A DNA stretch of 64,000 nt from an uncultured Bacteroidales bacterium (lineage in GTDB: Bacteria; Bacteroidota; Bacteroidia; Bacteroidales; Bacteroidaceae), in the NCBI GenBank assembly GCA_902798685.1, contig CADBXO010000003.1, forward strand, positions 1 through 64,000, written 5' to 3'. Below the pieces are notes generated by a model that made no database searches, was not told the origin of the DNA, and saw nothing but the letters and a program-made list of their open reading frames with translations. A program made the translations under genes and the position numbers. Positions 8,318 to 17,271 of the stretch are shown piece by piece; position 1 is the first letter of the stretch; every line of letters begins with the position of its first letter.

Positions 8318-9381
8318 ATTACAAAATCCATTTTAAAGTCATTGTCATCGGTCGGTACTGACGGCAGTTTCTGACAGTCAAAGCAGACTCCGGCCTTGAG
8401 TGCGTGGGGCAGCTGGGGCAGCAGGCGGTCGTAGAATCCGCGGCCGCGGCCCATACGGTTGCCCTGAGCATCAAATGCACGACCGGGAACCAGAATCAGG
8501 GTGATGGGGCTCAGGTCGTTTACCTGCTCACCATCGGGCTCGGGTATTCCGAACTGCTCTCCCGGGCGGAGCTTTCCGTCATACAACTTTACAATAAGGT
8601 CATCGCCCTGTATTGAAGGCAGGTAGAAACGCTTGCCTAAAGCGGTCCATTTCTCTATGAATGCGGGGGTCTGCACCTCATCATCCATTGACCAGTAGGC
8701 CAGTATGTCGGTTGCATCCTTAAAAGCCTGATTTTGCTCCAGACGCTCCCAAACGGCTGCAGACTGGGCGGCTTTGCTCTCAGGAGTCATGACCGATACC
8801 AGCTTTCTGATATGCTGGCGTGTCTGTTTCTTGTCATCATGCATGGCCTGCATGCTATATTCGCAGCCGCAGTAGCGCTGGTTGTAGAAATCCTGCTCCT
8901 TTATTATCTGTGAGCGGCGTTCCTGCAGGCCTCCCTGGCGCCAGTTCTTGTCCCAGAATTTTAGGCCAGGGAACTGGGCGGCTGCCCAATTGCCGGCCTC
9001 GACTATCTGGTCGTGGCGTTTCCATCGGCTTGAATCAAGGGTGGATGTAAACAGAGTGAAACCGTGCTCGGACGCATATCGGGCTGCACTCAGAAGGCGC
9101 ATCTTGAAGCATTCAAGACAGCGGGCACCGCGCTCGGGTTCACCCTCAAGACCTGAAATGCAGCACTGCCAGGCGGCGTGGTCGTAATCGGCATCGACTA
9201 TTTCAAGACCAAGACTTAAGGCATATCGGGAGCACTCCTGCTTGCGTACCAGGTACTCCTCATAGGGGTATATGTTGGGGTTGCAGTAGTATATGGTGGG
9301 CTTGTAACCGTTGGCCAGCATCCACTCGATGATGGCTCCGCTGCATGGGGCACAGCAGGTATGTAGCAGGACCTTTTCCAT
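8314..9381 (-). CDS. queH: QueH (epoxyqueuosine reductase) fused to 5-formyltetrahydrofolate cyclo-ligase
   Basis: 355 residues from the ATG at 9381, which overlaps the upstream stop as TAATG. Residues 1-190 are QueH-like (DUF208): HTCCAPC with Cys9, Cys10 and Cys13, then NPNIYPYEEYLVRKQE, a further RCLECFKMR cysteine pair and STLDSSRWK. QueH catalyses the last step of queuosine formation in tRNA. Residues ~190-355 are a complete 5-formyl-THF cyclo-ligase (MTHFS): PGRAFDAQGNRMGRGRGFYD is its ATP-binding signature. The two activities belong to different pathways (tRNA queuosine and folate repair). Both halves look intact. Queuosine precursor synthesis shares GTP and folate-like chemistry, but a functional reason for fusion is inference. 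Confidence 0.88.
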   Translation of the reverse strand: MEKVLLHTCCAPCSGAIIEWMLANGYKPTIYYCNPNIYPYEEYLVRKQECSRYALSLGLEIVDADYDHAAWQCCISGLEGEPERGARCLECFKMRLLSAARYASEHGFTLFTSTLDSSRWKRHDQIVEAGNWAAAQFPGLKFWDKNWRQGGLQERRSQIIKEQDFYNQRYCGCEYSMQAMHDDKKQTRQHIRKLVSVMTPESKAAQSAAVWERLEQNQAFKDATDILAYWSMDDEVQTPAFIEKWTALGKRFYLPSIQGDDLIVKLYDGKLRPGEQFGIPEPDGEQVNDLSPITLILVPGRAFDAQGNRMGRGRGFYDRLLPQLPHALKAGVCFDCQKLPSVPTDDNDFKMDFVI

Positions 9382-9791
9382 TACCGGCGGCTCTTTTTGG
9401 CGCACTCGGGGCAGATGCCCTTGGCCATGTAGTTTACGGTCTCAACCTGGAAACCGTCAGGATATTTTACTGTCGGTATGGGCAGTTCCTCAAGGCAGAA
9501 CGTGCGGTGACATACCTCACAGTGGAAATGCACGTGGCGGTCATCGTCCACATCGCCGTGGGCATGGCAGAGTTCGTATCGGACCCCCTCGCAACCGTCA
9601 TCAATCTGGTGCAGAAGGTGGTGTTCCTTGAACAGGGTCAAGGTGCGGAATATGCCCGACTTGTCAATTGTGTCAATGGCGTCCTCAAGTTCGGACATGG
9701 TGACGGGACGGTGGCTGTCGGCCAGCGCCTTAAGTACCAGCAACCTGTTGGCTGTTGGTTTTATTCCGTGCTCAATTAACATTTTTTCCAT
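9381..9791 (-). CDS. Fur-family metal-dependent transcriptional regulator
   Basis: 136 residues with the Fur layout: an N-terminal winged helix beginning MEKMLIEHGIKPTANRLLVL, then a metal-binding dimerisation domain with HVHFHCEVC and a CPEC pair near the end for structural zinc. It could be Fur, Zur or PerR; the sequence alone does not decide. First gene of an operon with queH-MTHFS and the EFR1-like gene, and divergent from a TonB-dependent receptor across 53 bases. The usual role is repression of metal-uptake genes when metal is sufficient; control of the divergent receptor is inferred from overlapping promoters. Confidence 0.9.
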   Translation of the reverse strand: MEKMLIEHGIKPTANRLLVLKALADSHRPVTMSELEDAIDTIDKSGIFRTLTLFKEHHLLHQIDDGCEGVRYELCHAHGDVDDDRHVHFHCEVCHRTFCLEELPIPTVKYPDGFQVETVNYMAKGICPECAKKSRR

Positions 9792-9821
9792 TGCTCTGCA
9801 AAGTTAATAATTATATCTTTG
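9791..9821 (+). promoter_or_regulatory. Promoter of the divergent TonB-dependent receptor
   Basis: TTG at 9791-9793, exactly 20 bases, then TATCTTTG at 9814-9821: a full match to the Bacteroidetes TTG-N19/21-TAnnTTTG promoter. Start codon at 9845. The two -7 boxes form the arms of a palindrome (GCAAAG at 9798-9803, CTTTGC at 9817-9822), so one bound dimer could block both promoters. Confidence 0.65.
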
Positions 9822-9831
9822 CGGCCTTCAA
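9799..9831 (-). promoter_or_regulatory. Promoter of the Fur-family regulator operon
   Basis: On the minus strand TTG (9831-9829), 22 bases, then TAACTTTG (9806-9799), close to the Bacteroidetes -33/-7 consensus. The -7 box ends 7 bases before the start codon. It faces and overlaps the receptor promoter. Confidence 0.55.
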
Positions 9832-9844
9832 TAATCACTTTGCT

Positions 9845-11803
9845 ATGAATAGACATATCTTTACCTTTTCTGTTTTCCTCCTCATGAGCATGGCCAAAGG
9901 CTACGCTGAGGTGGCCGATACCATTGATTATAAGACCGATGAGATTGAGGTTACGGCATCCCGGATCAAGACCCCGCTGCCCAAGGCATCCCGAATTATC
10001 GGAATAATGACTCAGGAGCAGATTAACTCTTACGCAGTTCAATCAGTAAACGACATACTTAAATATGCAGTTGGTGTAGATGTACGCCAGCGTGGGCCGA
10101 TAGGCGCGCAGACCGATGTGGGCGTGCGCGGCGGCAACTTTGAGCAGGTGGCCATCCTGCTGGACGGAATAAACATATGTGACCCGCAGACCGGACACAA
10201 CTCATTTGACTTCCCGGTGGATATGAGCGACATTGACCATATCGAGGTGCTGGAGGGTCCTGCCGGCAGGGCGTACGGATCTTCATCACTGATGGGTGCC
10301 ATCAATATCGTGACCAAGACGGCGGCCCGGACATCGGCCCAGGCTCATGCTGAGGCTGGAAGCTGGGGCTACGCTGCTGCCGGCGCAAGGGCCGATGCGG
10401 TAAAGAACGGATGGAACAACATGCTGTCTGTGAATTACGGACGCAGCGACGGATACAGCCGCAGCAAGGCGGGCCGTCTGAATGCCGACATGGAGTATAA
10501 GAAAGCGTTCTACAAGGGCGGCTACATGGATGACAATATCAAGGTGAACTGGCATGCGGGTGCCAGCATCAAGGACTGGGGCAGCAACACTTTCTATTCG
10601 GCCAAGTTCGATGACCAGTTTGAGCATACCGTAAAGACCTATACAGCCCTGCAGGCCGAGAACAGGATAGGGCGCGTGCATATTCACCCCAGCGCATGGT
10701 GGAACCATAACGAGGACCGTTTTGAGCTTATCCGCGGCAGTGAGGATATGGTAAAGTTCAACTACCACCGCTCTGATGTTGCCGGTGTGGGCTTTAACAG
10801 CTGGTTTGACTGGACGCTGGGCCGTACTGCCATAGGTGCCGAACTCAAGAACGAGAATCTGGTGAGCGGCAACCTGGGTGAGCCCCTGACCGAGCCCAAG
10901 CATATTAAGGGTACTGAGCGTGACTATACTCTGGGTCTTAACCGCACCAACATAAGTTTCATTCTGGAGCACGATATCAACCTTAAATGGTTCTCAATGA
11001 GTGCCGGAGTGGTGGCAGTGCGCAACTCGTGGAACGGTATGGACATGCGTTTCTATCCCGGCGTGGACATGAGCGTGAAACTGGGTGACAGACTCAAGCT
11101 CTTTACCACCTACAACACATCGCTGCGTCTGCCGTCGGTGACTGAACTCTACTACAGCGTGGGCGGATATCAGGCCGACAAGCACCTCAAACCCGAGGAA
11201 CTGAAGGCCGTTGACCTGGGTCTGAAGTATGCCGATTACCGCGGCGTGCAGGCATCGGCCTCTGTCTATTACAACCGCTGCAGCAATATGATTGACTGGA
11301 TCATGGACCTGACTCAGCCCGAGGCTCTGCGTCATTGGGAATCGGTCAACTTTACAGAGGTCAACTCTCTTGGTGCTGAACTTACTGCAAACGTTAGCCT
11401 TGAGTCGTTGCTGCCCGGCCAGAGCCTGCTCAAGTCAGTTGATTTTGCATACAACTACATCAGTCAGGAGAAGGTTGATGTGCCAAATATCCAGAGCCGT
11501 ACCACCCTTGAATATCTTAAGCACAAGGCTGTGGCCGGTATCCGTTTCAACCTGCCCCTGAATCTTGAACTGGCTGTTACGGGCCGATACCAGGACCGCG
11601 CCGGAACGTTTACCGATACCGATGGCCAGGTGCGTGATTATGAGCCATATAGCGTGATTGATGCAAGGCTGGATTGGAACAAGGGACGCTACAGAGTATA
11701 TCTGGAGGGCAATAATCTTACCAACAGAAAATACTTTGATTACGGCAGTGTTCCGCAGCCCGGATTGTGGATAATTGGCGGATTGAGTATCGATCTTTTT
11801 TAG
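9845..11803 (+). CDS. TonB-dependent outer-membrane receptor (BtuB/siderophore type)
   Basis: 652 residues from the ATG at 9845, which starts the signal peptide; the upstream extension to 9755 runs through the promoter. After the signal comes DEIEVTASRIKTPLPKASR, then the plug domain (NDILKYAVGVDVRQRG, GVRGGNFEQVAILLDGI, IDHIEVLEGPAGRAYG) and a ~500-residue beta-barrel ending in an aromatic residue (LSIDLF). There is no carboxypeptidase-like N-terminal extension and no SusD partner, so this is a BtuB/metal-complex style receptor rather than a SusC. Divergence from a Fur-family gene suggests a metal, siderophore or haem substrate; the substrate cannot be read from sequence. Confidence 0.9.
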   Translation: MNRHIFTFSVFLLMSMAKGYAEVADTIDYKTDEIEVTASRIKTPLPKASRIIGIMTQEQINSYAVQSVNDILKYAVGVDVRQRGPIGAQTDVGVRGGNFEQVAILLDGINICDPQTGHNSFDFPVDMSDIDHIEVLEGPAGRAYGSSSLMGAINIVTKTAARTSAQAHAEAGSWGYAAAGARADAVKNGWNNMLSVNYGRSDGYSRSKAGRLNADMEYKKAFYKGGYMDDNIKVNWHAGASIKDWGSNTFYSAKFDDQFEHTVKTYTALQAENRIGRVHIHPSAWWNHNEDRFELIRGSEDMVKFNYHRSDVAGVGFNSWFDWTLGRTAIGAELKNENLVSGNLGEPLTEPKHIKGTERDYTLGLNRTNISFILEHDINLKWFSMSAGVVAVRNSWNGMDMRFYPGVDMSVKLGDRLKLFTTYNTSLRLPSVTELYYSVGGYQADKHLKPEELKAVDLGLKYADYRGVQASASVYYNRCSNMIDWIMDLTQPEALRHWESVNFTEVNSLGAELTANVSLESLLPGQSLLKSVDFAYNYISQEKVDVPNIQSRTTLEYLKHKAVAGIRFNLPLNLELAVTGRYQDRAGTFTDTDGQVRDYEPYSVIDARLDWNKGRYRVYLEGNNLTNRKYFDYGSVPQPGLWIIGGLSIDLF

Positions 11804-11811
11804 TAACTTTG
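11783..11811 (+). promoter_or_regulatory. guaA promoter
   Basis: TTG at 11783-11785, 18 bases, TAACTTTG at 11804-11811; start codon 22 bases further. The -7 box begins right at the end of the receptor gene. Confidence 0.5.
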
Positions 11812-11833
11812 CGCCCATTATTTTTAGAACACC

Positions 11834-13354
11834 ATGCAAAAAATCATCATTCTTGATTTTGGTTCACAGACCACCCAACTTATCGGACGCAGAGTGAGAG
11901 AGATGGACACCTTCTGCGAGATCCTGCCTTACAACAAATTTCCACAGAATGACCCCGACGTAATAGGCGTGATCCTGAGCGGTTCACCTCTGAGCGTTTA
12001 TGCCGATGACGCTTTCCGTCCCGACCTTTCGGGCATTATAGGAAAGTATCCCGTGCTGGGTATATGTTACGGAGCACAGTTGCTCAGTTATACCTACGGC
12101 GGCAGGGTGGAGCAGGCCGGTACCCGTGAGTACGGTCACGCATCACTGGGTTTCATTGATGACCAGTGCCCTCTGTTCAAGGGTTTCACCAAGAACTCAC
12201 AGGTCTGGATGAGTCACGGAGATTCAATCACAGCCATCCCTGCCGGATATCATATGACCGCATCAACCGACAGCGTCAAGTATGCTGCATTTGAGTGTAC
12301 CGAAAAACGCGTATGGGGTGTTCAGTTCCATCCCGAGGTAGTTCATTCGCTGCAGGGTAAGCAACTGCTTGAGAATTTTGTGATTGACATATGCGGCAGC
12401 CGCAGGGAGTGGACATCGGACTCATTCATAGATACTACGGTTGCACAGCTCAAGGCTGAACTTGGCAATGACAAGGTAGTGCTGGGACTGAGCGGCGGTG
12501 TGGATTCATCGGTTGCTGCAGTTCTTCTCAACAAGGCCATCGGCCAGAACCTTACCTGCATATTCGTAAATCACGGACTGCTGCGTAAGAACGAGTTTAC
12601 CGATGTTCTGAACGACTATGTCTGCCTGGGACTGAACGTTAAGGGCGTGGATGCATCGGCCAAGTTCTTCAAGGACCTGGAGGGTGTTACCGAGCCTGAG
12701 CAGAAACGCAAGATAATAGGCCGCGACTTCATTGAGGTGTTTGATGCCGAGGCTTCAAAGATAACTGATGCCAAATGGCTGGCGCAGGGTACAATCTATC
12801 CTGACCGCATTGAGAGTCTGAACATTACCGGTAAGACCATCAAGAGCCATCACAACGTGGGAGGTCTGCCCGAGAAGATGGGACTCAAACTCTGCGAGCC
12901 GCTCAAGTGGTTGTTCAAGGATGAGGTTCGTGCCATAGGCCGCCGCCTGGGAATTCCCGAGCATCTTATCGGCCGTCATCCTTTCCCGGGTCCGGGTCTG
13001 GCTGTTCGTATAATCGGTGATATCACTCCTGAGAAGGTTGCAGTACTTCAGGAGGCCGATGCAATATTCATAAACGGTCTGCGTGAGTGGAAGCTCTACG
13101 ACAAGATCTGGCAGGCCGGCGCAATCCTGCTGGCTGACCGCACTGTTGGTGTAATGGGCGATGAGCGTACATTCGACAACGCAGTTGCCCTGCGTGCCGT
13201 AACCAGCGTGGACGCCATGACCGCCGATTGGGCTGAACTCCCTTACGAGTTCATGCACTGGGTGAGCAACGAGATCATCAACAAGGTCAAGGGCGTTAAC
13301 CGCGTCTGCTACGACATCAGCTCAAAACCGCCAGCCACAATAGAGTGGGAGTAA
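11834..13354 (+). CDS. guaA: GMP synthase (glutamine-hydrolysing)
   Basis: 506 residues. The N-terminal class I glutaminase domain has the nucleophile Cys in [10 protein letters not shown] and the His/Glu pair in FHPEV. The ATP-pyrophosphatase domain follows with the P-loop LSGGVDSSV, and the C-terminal dimerisation domain contains [15 protein letters not shown] and ends in [11 protein letters not shown]. It converts XMP to GMP with glutamine as nitrogen source, in the cytoplasm. Monocistronic: own promoter, and a strong terminator 3 bases after the stop. Confidence 0.98.
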   Translation: MQKIIILDFGSQTTQLIGRRVREMDTFCEILPYNKFPQNDPDVIGVILSGSPLSVYADDAFRPDLSGIIGKYPVLGICYGAQLLSYTYGGRVEQAGTREYGHASLGFIDDQCPLFKGFTKNSQVWMSHGDSITAIPAGYHMTASTDSVKYAAFECTEKRVWGVQFHPEVVHSLQGKQLLENFVIDICGSRREWTSDSFIDTTVAQLKAELGNDKVVLGLSGGVDSSVAAVLLNKAIGQNLTCIFVNHGLLRKNEFTDVLNDYVCLGLNVKGVDASAKFFKDLEGVTEPEQKRKIIGRDFIEVFDAEASKITDAKWLAQGTIYPDRIESLNITGKTIKSHHNVGGLPEKMGLKLCEPLKWLFKDEVRAIGRRLGIPEHLIGRHPFPGPGLAVRIIGDITPEKVAVLQEADAIFINGLREWKLYDKIWQAGAILLADRTVGVMGDERTFDNAVALRAVTSVDAMTADWAELPYEFMHWVSNEIINKVKGVNRVCYDISSKPPATIEWE

Positions 13355-13356
13355 TT

Positions 13357-13398
13357 AAAAAAGTGCCAAAGGGGACGGTTCTCTTTGGCACTTTTTTT
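13357..13398. terminator. Bidirectional terminator / hairpin repeat after guaA
   Basis: A perfect stem, AAAAAAGTGCCAAAG paired with CTTTGGCACTTTTTT, around an 11-base loop with GGGACGG. It separates guaA from the convergent lipoprotein gene. Core and flanks resemble the other GGGACnG hairpins of this window. Confidence 0.85.
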
Positions 13399-13412
13399 GC
13401 GATTGATTAATC

Positions 13413-14555
13413 TCACTCGAAATACTCCATCACTCGGGTGATGGTGCTGGTTGATTCCTGACCCATCCAGCGGGTTATAACGGTCTCGTCACGGGTTACC
13501 CAGTTGCCGTACTTATCGTAGGTGTAATTAACCCATGTGTCGGTGAAGGTAGGCGCTGTGTCAGTTCTGGCTGAATACCACTCTTCATTCTTGACTATGT
13601 CAAAGTGTGAATCGTAGGTCTTCTTCATCGATTTCGGGGTGAGAGACATGAAAGAGGCAGTTCCTCCAAGATAGAAAGTGTCAACTTCCAGATAACGGGG
13701 GTTGTCCAGCATCGTAAATGAGTGAACGTCCCATCCGGTTTCATAGTTGTAGGCAGTCTCCTCCCTGAATACAAAGTCCTTATACATTCCGTTAGGATAG
13801 TATGTAATGGTATCTATCTGGAAACGGAGTTTGTTGCTTCTCAGACTTTGAGGATATCCGTCTTTGTACGCGAAGACGTAATCAAATGTGACCTCGTTCA
13901 GTTTCTCTTCGTTACCTAAGTCTGTATTGTATGAGTACTCGCATATTACAAGACTGTCGTTCCTGAAAGTATAGGTATACTCGCGGTAAGTAGAAGAGAG
14001 GGGCTGTTTTACGACAAACGAAGCTTTGGACAGGTCTTTGCATATTCCGTTTTCGGCATCGGAAATCTGGGGTCCCATCATGAACCACTCGCGTGCCACG
14101 TATTTGCCGGTATTCTCATACTCATATTCCCAGTACTCGCAGGGCTTACCGTCTTCGCAGAAAACGTCAAAACACTCTGCCTTGATCAAATGTCCCTGAG
14201 CGTCATAAGTATAATGCCATTCAAAATTGCTATCCTCATTTCCGGTGTTGACGTAGTATTGCTTGATGAGACGTCCGTCCCTATCGTACTCATACTCATC
14301 GTAAGTGGAATAATTGTCAATGTGCCATTTCTTAACAGGACCACGGAGACCGGCTTTCTGACGGTCTGTACGATCCCAGAAATTGACCGAGTACCAATCG
14401 GGGTCAGTCCAGTCAACGGTAACCTGTACGGAATCATTCTTGTTGTTTCCACCGTTGTTCTTACCGTTTGCCGGTTCATCGATGTCAACGGGATCGCAAG
14501 CCCAGAGAATACAGAGAGCAGCGCCTACAACAGAGAGAAGTGATAGATGTTTCAT
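13413..14555 (-). CDS. Lipoprotein with YD/RHS-like repeats, function unknown
   Basis: 380 residues with a signal peptide ending LWAC (Cys20). After an Asn/Lys-rich linker come several tyrosine-aspartate repeats of the RHS/YD type (YDEYEYDRDGRLIKQYY, WHYTYDAQGHLIKAE, and YTYDKYGNWVTRDE near the C-terminus), a fold that forms beta-hairpin shells in larger RHS proteins. No catalytic motif is visible. It converges on guaA and diverges from the next gene. Probably a surface lipoprotein; role unknown. Confidence 0.75.
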   Translation of the reverse strand: MKHLSLLSVVGAALCILWACDPVDIDEPANGKNNGGNNKNDSVQVTVDWTDPDWYSVNFWDRTDRQKAGLRGPVKKWHIDNYSTYDEYEYDRDGRLIKQYYVNTGNEDSNFEWHYTYDAQGHLIKAECFDVFCEDGKPCEYWEYEYENTGKYVAREWFMMGPQISDAENGICKDLSKASFVVKQPLSSTYREYTYTFRNDSLVICEYSYNTDLGNEEKLNEVTFDYVFAYKDGYPQSLRSNKLRFQIDTITYYPNGMYKDFVFREETAYNYETGWDVHSFTMLDNPRYLEVDTFYLGGTASFMSLTPKSMKKTYDSHFDIVKNEEWYSARTDTAPTFTDTWVNYTYDKYGNWVTRDETVITRWMGQESTSTITRVMEYFE

Positions 14556-14581
14556 GTTGTTTGATTATGATGTTACTGTGT

Positions 14582-14589
14582 CAAAGGTA
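14582..14589 (-). promoter_or_regulatory. -7 box for the YD-repeat lipoprotein gene
   Basis: TACCTTTG on the minus strand, 26 bases upstream of the start codon. No well-spaced -33 TTG. Confidence 0.4.
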
Positions 14590-14604
14590 GTGATAATTTT
14601 TTTG

Positions 14605-14612
14605 TACATTTG
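14605..14612 (+). promoter_or_regulatory. -7 box for the FISUMP-like gene
   Basis: TACATTTG, 26 bases upstream of the ATG at 14639, placed divergently to the -7 box of the neighbouring lipoprotein gene. Confidence 0.4.
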
Positions 14613-14638
14613 CTCAACCAACCAACAATTCATTGAAT

Positions 14639-15496
14639 ATGAGACGTTACCTTTTCCTTTTTGCGCTGTTGGCAGCTCCCGTTGCCGCACAGGAATATGT
14701 TGATCTGGACTTACCGTCAGGTACTCTTTGGGCTACATACAATATCGGTGCCTCATTTGTGGGCGACACAACCGCCACATTGTTTAGATGGGCCGATTTG
14801 CCCGACGCAACATCAAGAGACTTTGAGGAGAAGGCATTTGCTCTGGGAGAAATCATACAGGGCTCAGCCAATGATCCCGCTACAATAGCATGGGGCGAGG
14901 AGTGGTGCACACCTACTCTTGAGCAGTGGCATGAGTTGCTTGAGTACTGCTATACAGCCGGTGCAGATCATACGTCGACAAGCGGTGAGCCTGGACATCC
15001 TCAGATAGGTGCTTTGGTCGTGAACCGTATGTATAAAAACAGTCAGGGGGAATATATGTTTCCGGAACCCGGTGATACCACTGTAAAGTCCATAACCTTC
15101 ACATACTATAAACACGTAAGCGGCAATCCAAGCTATTACGTAGCTGAGTATTGGTCATCGACCCAGAATATGGAATCATGGCCTAGAGCAGAGAGAGTTG
15201 ATTCCATCTGGTTCTGGACAGAAAATGAATATGATTATTACAACCCAATAGTCATGGGCAGTCCTGCCTGCAAAGAACACGGATACGCCTACTCATTCTC
15301 TATCAGGAACAACAATCAGGTCTTTTATCAGGATGTAAGACCCGTATATGAGACTAAAATAATCCGTGCCGTCCGCAAGCAGAAGAAACAGACTGCAGTA
15401 AAGCCGGTATGGGCTGAATCTCCGGAAATCAAACCAGTATATAAACTCGGACCTTTCATTATCTATTCCAACGGAAAGAAGGTCCTTAAACGCTAA
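14639..15496 (+). CDS. Secreted protein with FISUMP-like domain
   Basis: 285 residues. The ATG at 14639 starts a short signal peptide (MRRYLFLFALLAAPVAAQ). The mature part begins YVDLDLPSGTLWATYNIGA, the start typical of the Fibrobacter major paralogous (FISUMP-like) domain seen in many Bacteroidales secreted proteins. It continues with WGEEWCTPTLEQWHEL and a WSST motif before a basic C-terminus. No enzyme motif is evident. ridA follows 6 bases downstream, so the two may be co-transcribed, although their roles look unrelated. Confidence 0.75.
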   Translation: MRRYLFLFALLAAPVAAQEYVDLDLPSGTLWATYNIGASFVGDTTATLFRWADLPDATSRDFEEKAFALGEIIQGSANDPATIAWGEEWCTPTLEQWHELLEYCYTAGADHTSTSGEPGHPQIGALVVNRMYKNSQGEYMFPEPGDTTVKSITFTYYKHVSGNPSYYVAEYWSSTQNMESWPRAERVDSIWFWTENEYDYYNPIVMGSPACKEHGYAYSFSIRNNNQVFYQDVRPVYETKIIRAVRKQKKQTAVKPVWAESPEIKPVYKLGPFIIYSNGKKVLKR

Positions 15497-15502
15497 AAAA
15501 CT

Positions 15503-15877
15503 ATGAAAAAGATTATTGCCACAAACAACGCACCCGCTGCCATCGGACCTTACTCACAGGCAGTTGAGCTTAACGGAACACTTTTCATCTCAGGTCAGAT
15601 ACCTGTAAATCCCGCAACCGGTGAGATGCCCCAGGGCATTGAGGCCCAGACACGTCAGGTGCTCAAGAATATCGGCGCCATTCTGGAGGCCGACGGCCTT
15701 ACCTATAACGATGTAGTCAAGACCACCGTCATGATTGCAAGTATGGCCGATTTTGCCGCCATGAACGCAGTATATGCCGAGTTCTTTACACAGGACAAGC
15801 CTGCCCGCGTATGCTTCCAGGCAGCCGCTCTCCCCAAGAACGCTCTCGTGGAAATTGAAGCTGTTGCCGGCAAATGA
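15503..15877 (+). CDS. ridA: RidA-family 2-iminobutanoate/2-iminopropanoate deaminase
   Basis: 124 residues, full length for the family. Conserved features are IGPYSQAV near the start, SGQIPVNP, and the C-terminal ARVCFQAAALPKNALVEIEAVA, whose arginine binds the carboxylate of the imine substrate. It hydrolyses reactive enamines/imines made by PLP enzymes such as threonine dehydratase, in the cytoplasm. A hairpin repeat begins at its stop codon, followed by the convergent mnmE gene. Confidence 0.95.
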   Translation: MKKIIATNNAPAAIGPYSQAVELNGTLFISGQIPVNPATGEMPQGIEAQTRQVLKNIGAILEADGLTYNDVVKTTVMIASMADFAAMNAVYAEFFTQDKPARVCFQAAALPKNALVEIEAVAGK

Positions 15878-15911
15878 TACAAAAGGGGTCAGGCCCCAAT
15901 TGTACTATTTT
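15877..15911. repeat. Hairpin repeat at the 3' end of ridA
   Basis: ACAAAAGGGGTCAGGCCCCAATTGT forms a hairpin with a GGGG/CCCC core, and the right flank TTGTACTATTTT is identical to that of the copy at 61803-61842. It starts at the ridA stop and abuts mnmE. Confidence 0.7.
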
Positions 15912-17266
15912 CCTATGCAGAAGTGCTGGAAGATGTTGCCCAGGATCTGGTCGGTGGTGATGTCACCGGTAATTGACGACAGGTGATGTATGCACTGGCG
16001 GATGTCCTGACTCAGAAAATCGCCCGATATGCGGTCTTTAAGTCCCTGGCGTACACGGCGGATGCACTCCTGTGCCTTGACCAATGATTCGTAGTGACGC
16101 ATGTTGGTCACAATCACATCCTGCTCGCTTATTTGAGGAATTGCGGCAGCCTTGACAAGAAGGTTGTTCAATGCCTCCATTCCGTATCCGTATTTGGCCG
16201 ATATCCAAACGTCCGTGTCCGTAGGTGCGGGTAGGGCGGCGGCATCGTCGCACTTGTTGTGAATGCGGATAAGATACTTGCCGTCAGATAGTTCACGGAT
16301 CTTGCTTTCAGTTTCGTCATCGGCGGGGTGAGCCTCATCGGTCATCCAGAGAATGATGCTGGCCTCGCGGGCCTTGCGGTAGGAGCGCTCGATACCCATT
16401 GACTCGACGGTGTCAGTGGTCTGGCGGATGCCCGCGGTATCGATAAAGCGGAACAGCACGCCGTCAATGGTGGTGGTATCCTCGATGCTGTCGCGTGTGG
16501 TGCCCTGGATATCGCTTACAAGCGCACGGTCATCATGCAGCAACTGGTTCAGAAGGGTGCTCTTGCCGGTGTTGGTCTGGCCTATTATGGCAACCGGAAC
16601 TCCGTTGCGTATAGCATCGCCCGTGCTGAACGAGTCTGCCAGGCGGGTAATTATCTGATCTATCTGCTCTGCAAGCTGTTCAAGTTGTGAGCGGTCAGCA
16701 AACTCCACATCCTCCTCGCTGAAATCCAGTTCCAGCTCAATCAGAGATGTGAATTGCAGCAACTGGTCACGCAGGTTCCTTAATTCGCGGCTGAATCCGC
16801 CCTTCATCTGGTTCATGGCCAGACGGTGTGATGCGGCCGATGTGGATGCAATCAGGTCTGCTACAGCCTCAGCCTGGCTAAGGTCCATCTTGCCGGCCAG
16901 GAATGCACGCTGGGTGTATTCGCCGGGTTCGGCCTGGCGGCATCCGGCGTTTATGAGCAGTTGGCAGACTTTCTGCAGAATGTATTGCGATCCGTGGCAT
17001 GAAATCTCTGTGCTGTCCTGTCCGGTAAACGAACGGGGTGCGCGGAACACGCTTACAAGCACGTCATCGACGGTGGTGCCATCAGGCTCAACTATCTGTC
17101 CGTAACTCAAAGAGTAGGGCTCAGCGCTGGCAAGTGGGTGCTTTGAAGCGGAACGGAAAATACTGTCGGTCAGGCGGATGGCATCGGGGCCCGATACACG
17201 GACCACTCCCAACGCACCTCCGGCGCGGGTGGCTACAGCGCAGATTGTATCGTCGTTAAGTGTCAC
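15905..17266 (-). CDS. mnmE: tRNA uridine-5-carboxymethylaminomethyl modification GTPase
   Basis: 453 residues from a GTG at 17266, five bases after the upstream stop. This start gives MTLNDDTICAVATR, the usual N-terminus; the longer frame from 17368 overlaps the phosphorylase gene. It has the N-terminal tetrahydrofolate-binding domain, a helical domain, and an inserted G domain with G1 GQTNTGKS and G3 DTAG. It ends with the invariant FCIGK whose Cys is needed for modification. With MnmG it modifies wobble uridines. Third gene of a TPR protein, nucleoside phosphorylase, mnmE operon. Confidence 0.97.
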   Translation of the reverse strand: MTLNDDTICAVATRAGGALGVVRVSGPDAIRLTDSIFRSASKHPLASAEPYSLSYGQIVEPDGTTVDDVLVSVFRAPRSFTGQDSTEISCHGSQYILQKVCQLLINAGCRQAEPGEYTQRAFLAGKMDLSQAEAVADLIASTSAASHRLAMNQMKGGFSRELRNLRDQLLQFTSLIELELDFSEEDVEFADRSQLEQLAEQIDQIITRLADSFSTGDAIRNGVPVAIIGQTNTGKSTLLNQLLHDDRALVSDIQGTTRDSIEDTTTIDGVLFRFIDTAGIRQTTDTVESMGIERSYRKAREASIILWMTDEAHPADDETESKIRELSDGKYLIRIHNKCDDAAALPAPTDTDVWISAKYGYGMEALNNLLVKAAAIPQISEQDVIVTNMRHYESLVKAQECIRRVRQGLKDRISGDFLSQDIRQCIHHLSSITGDITTDQILGNIFQHFCIGK

Positions 17267-17271
17267 TTGAA

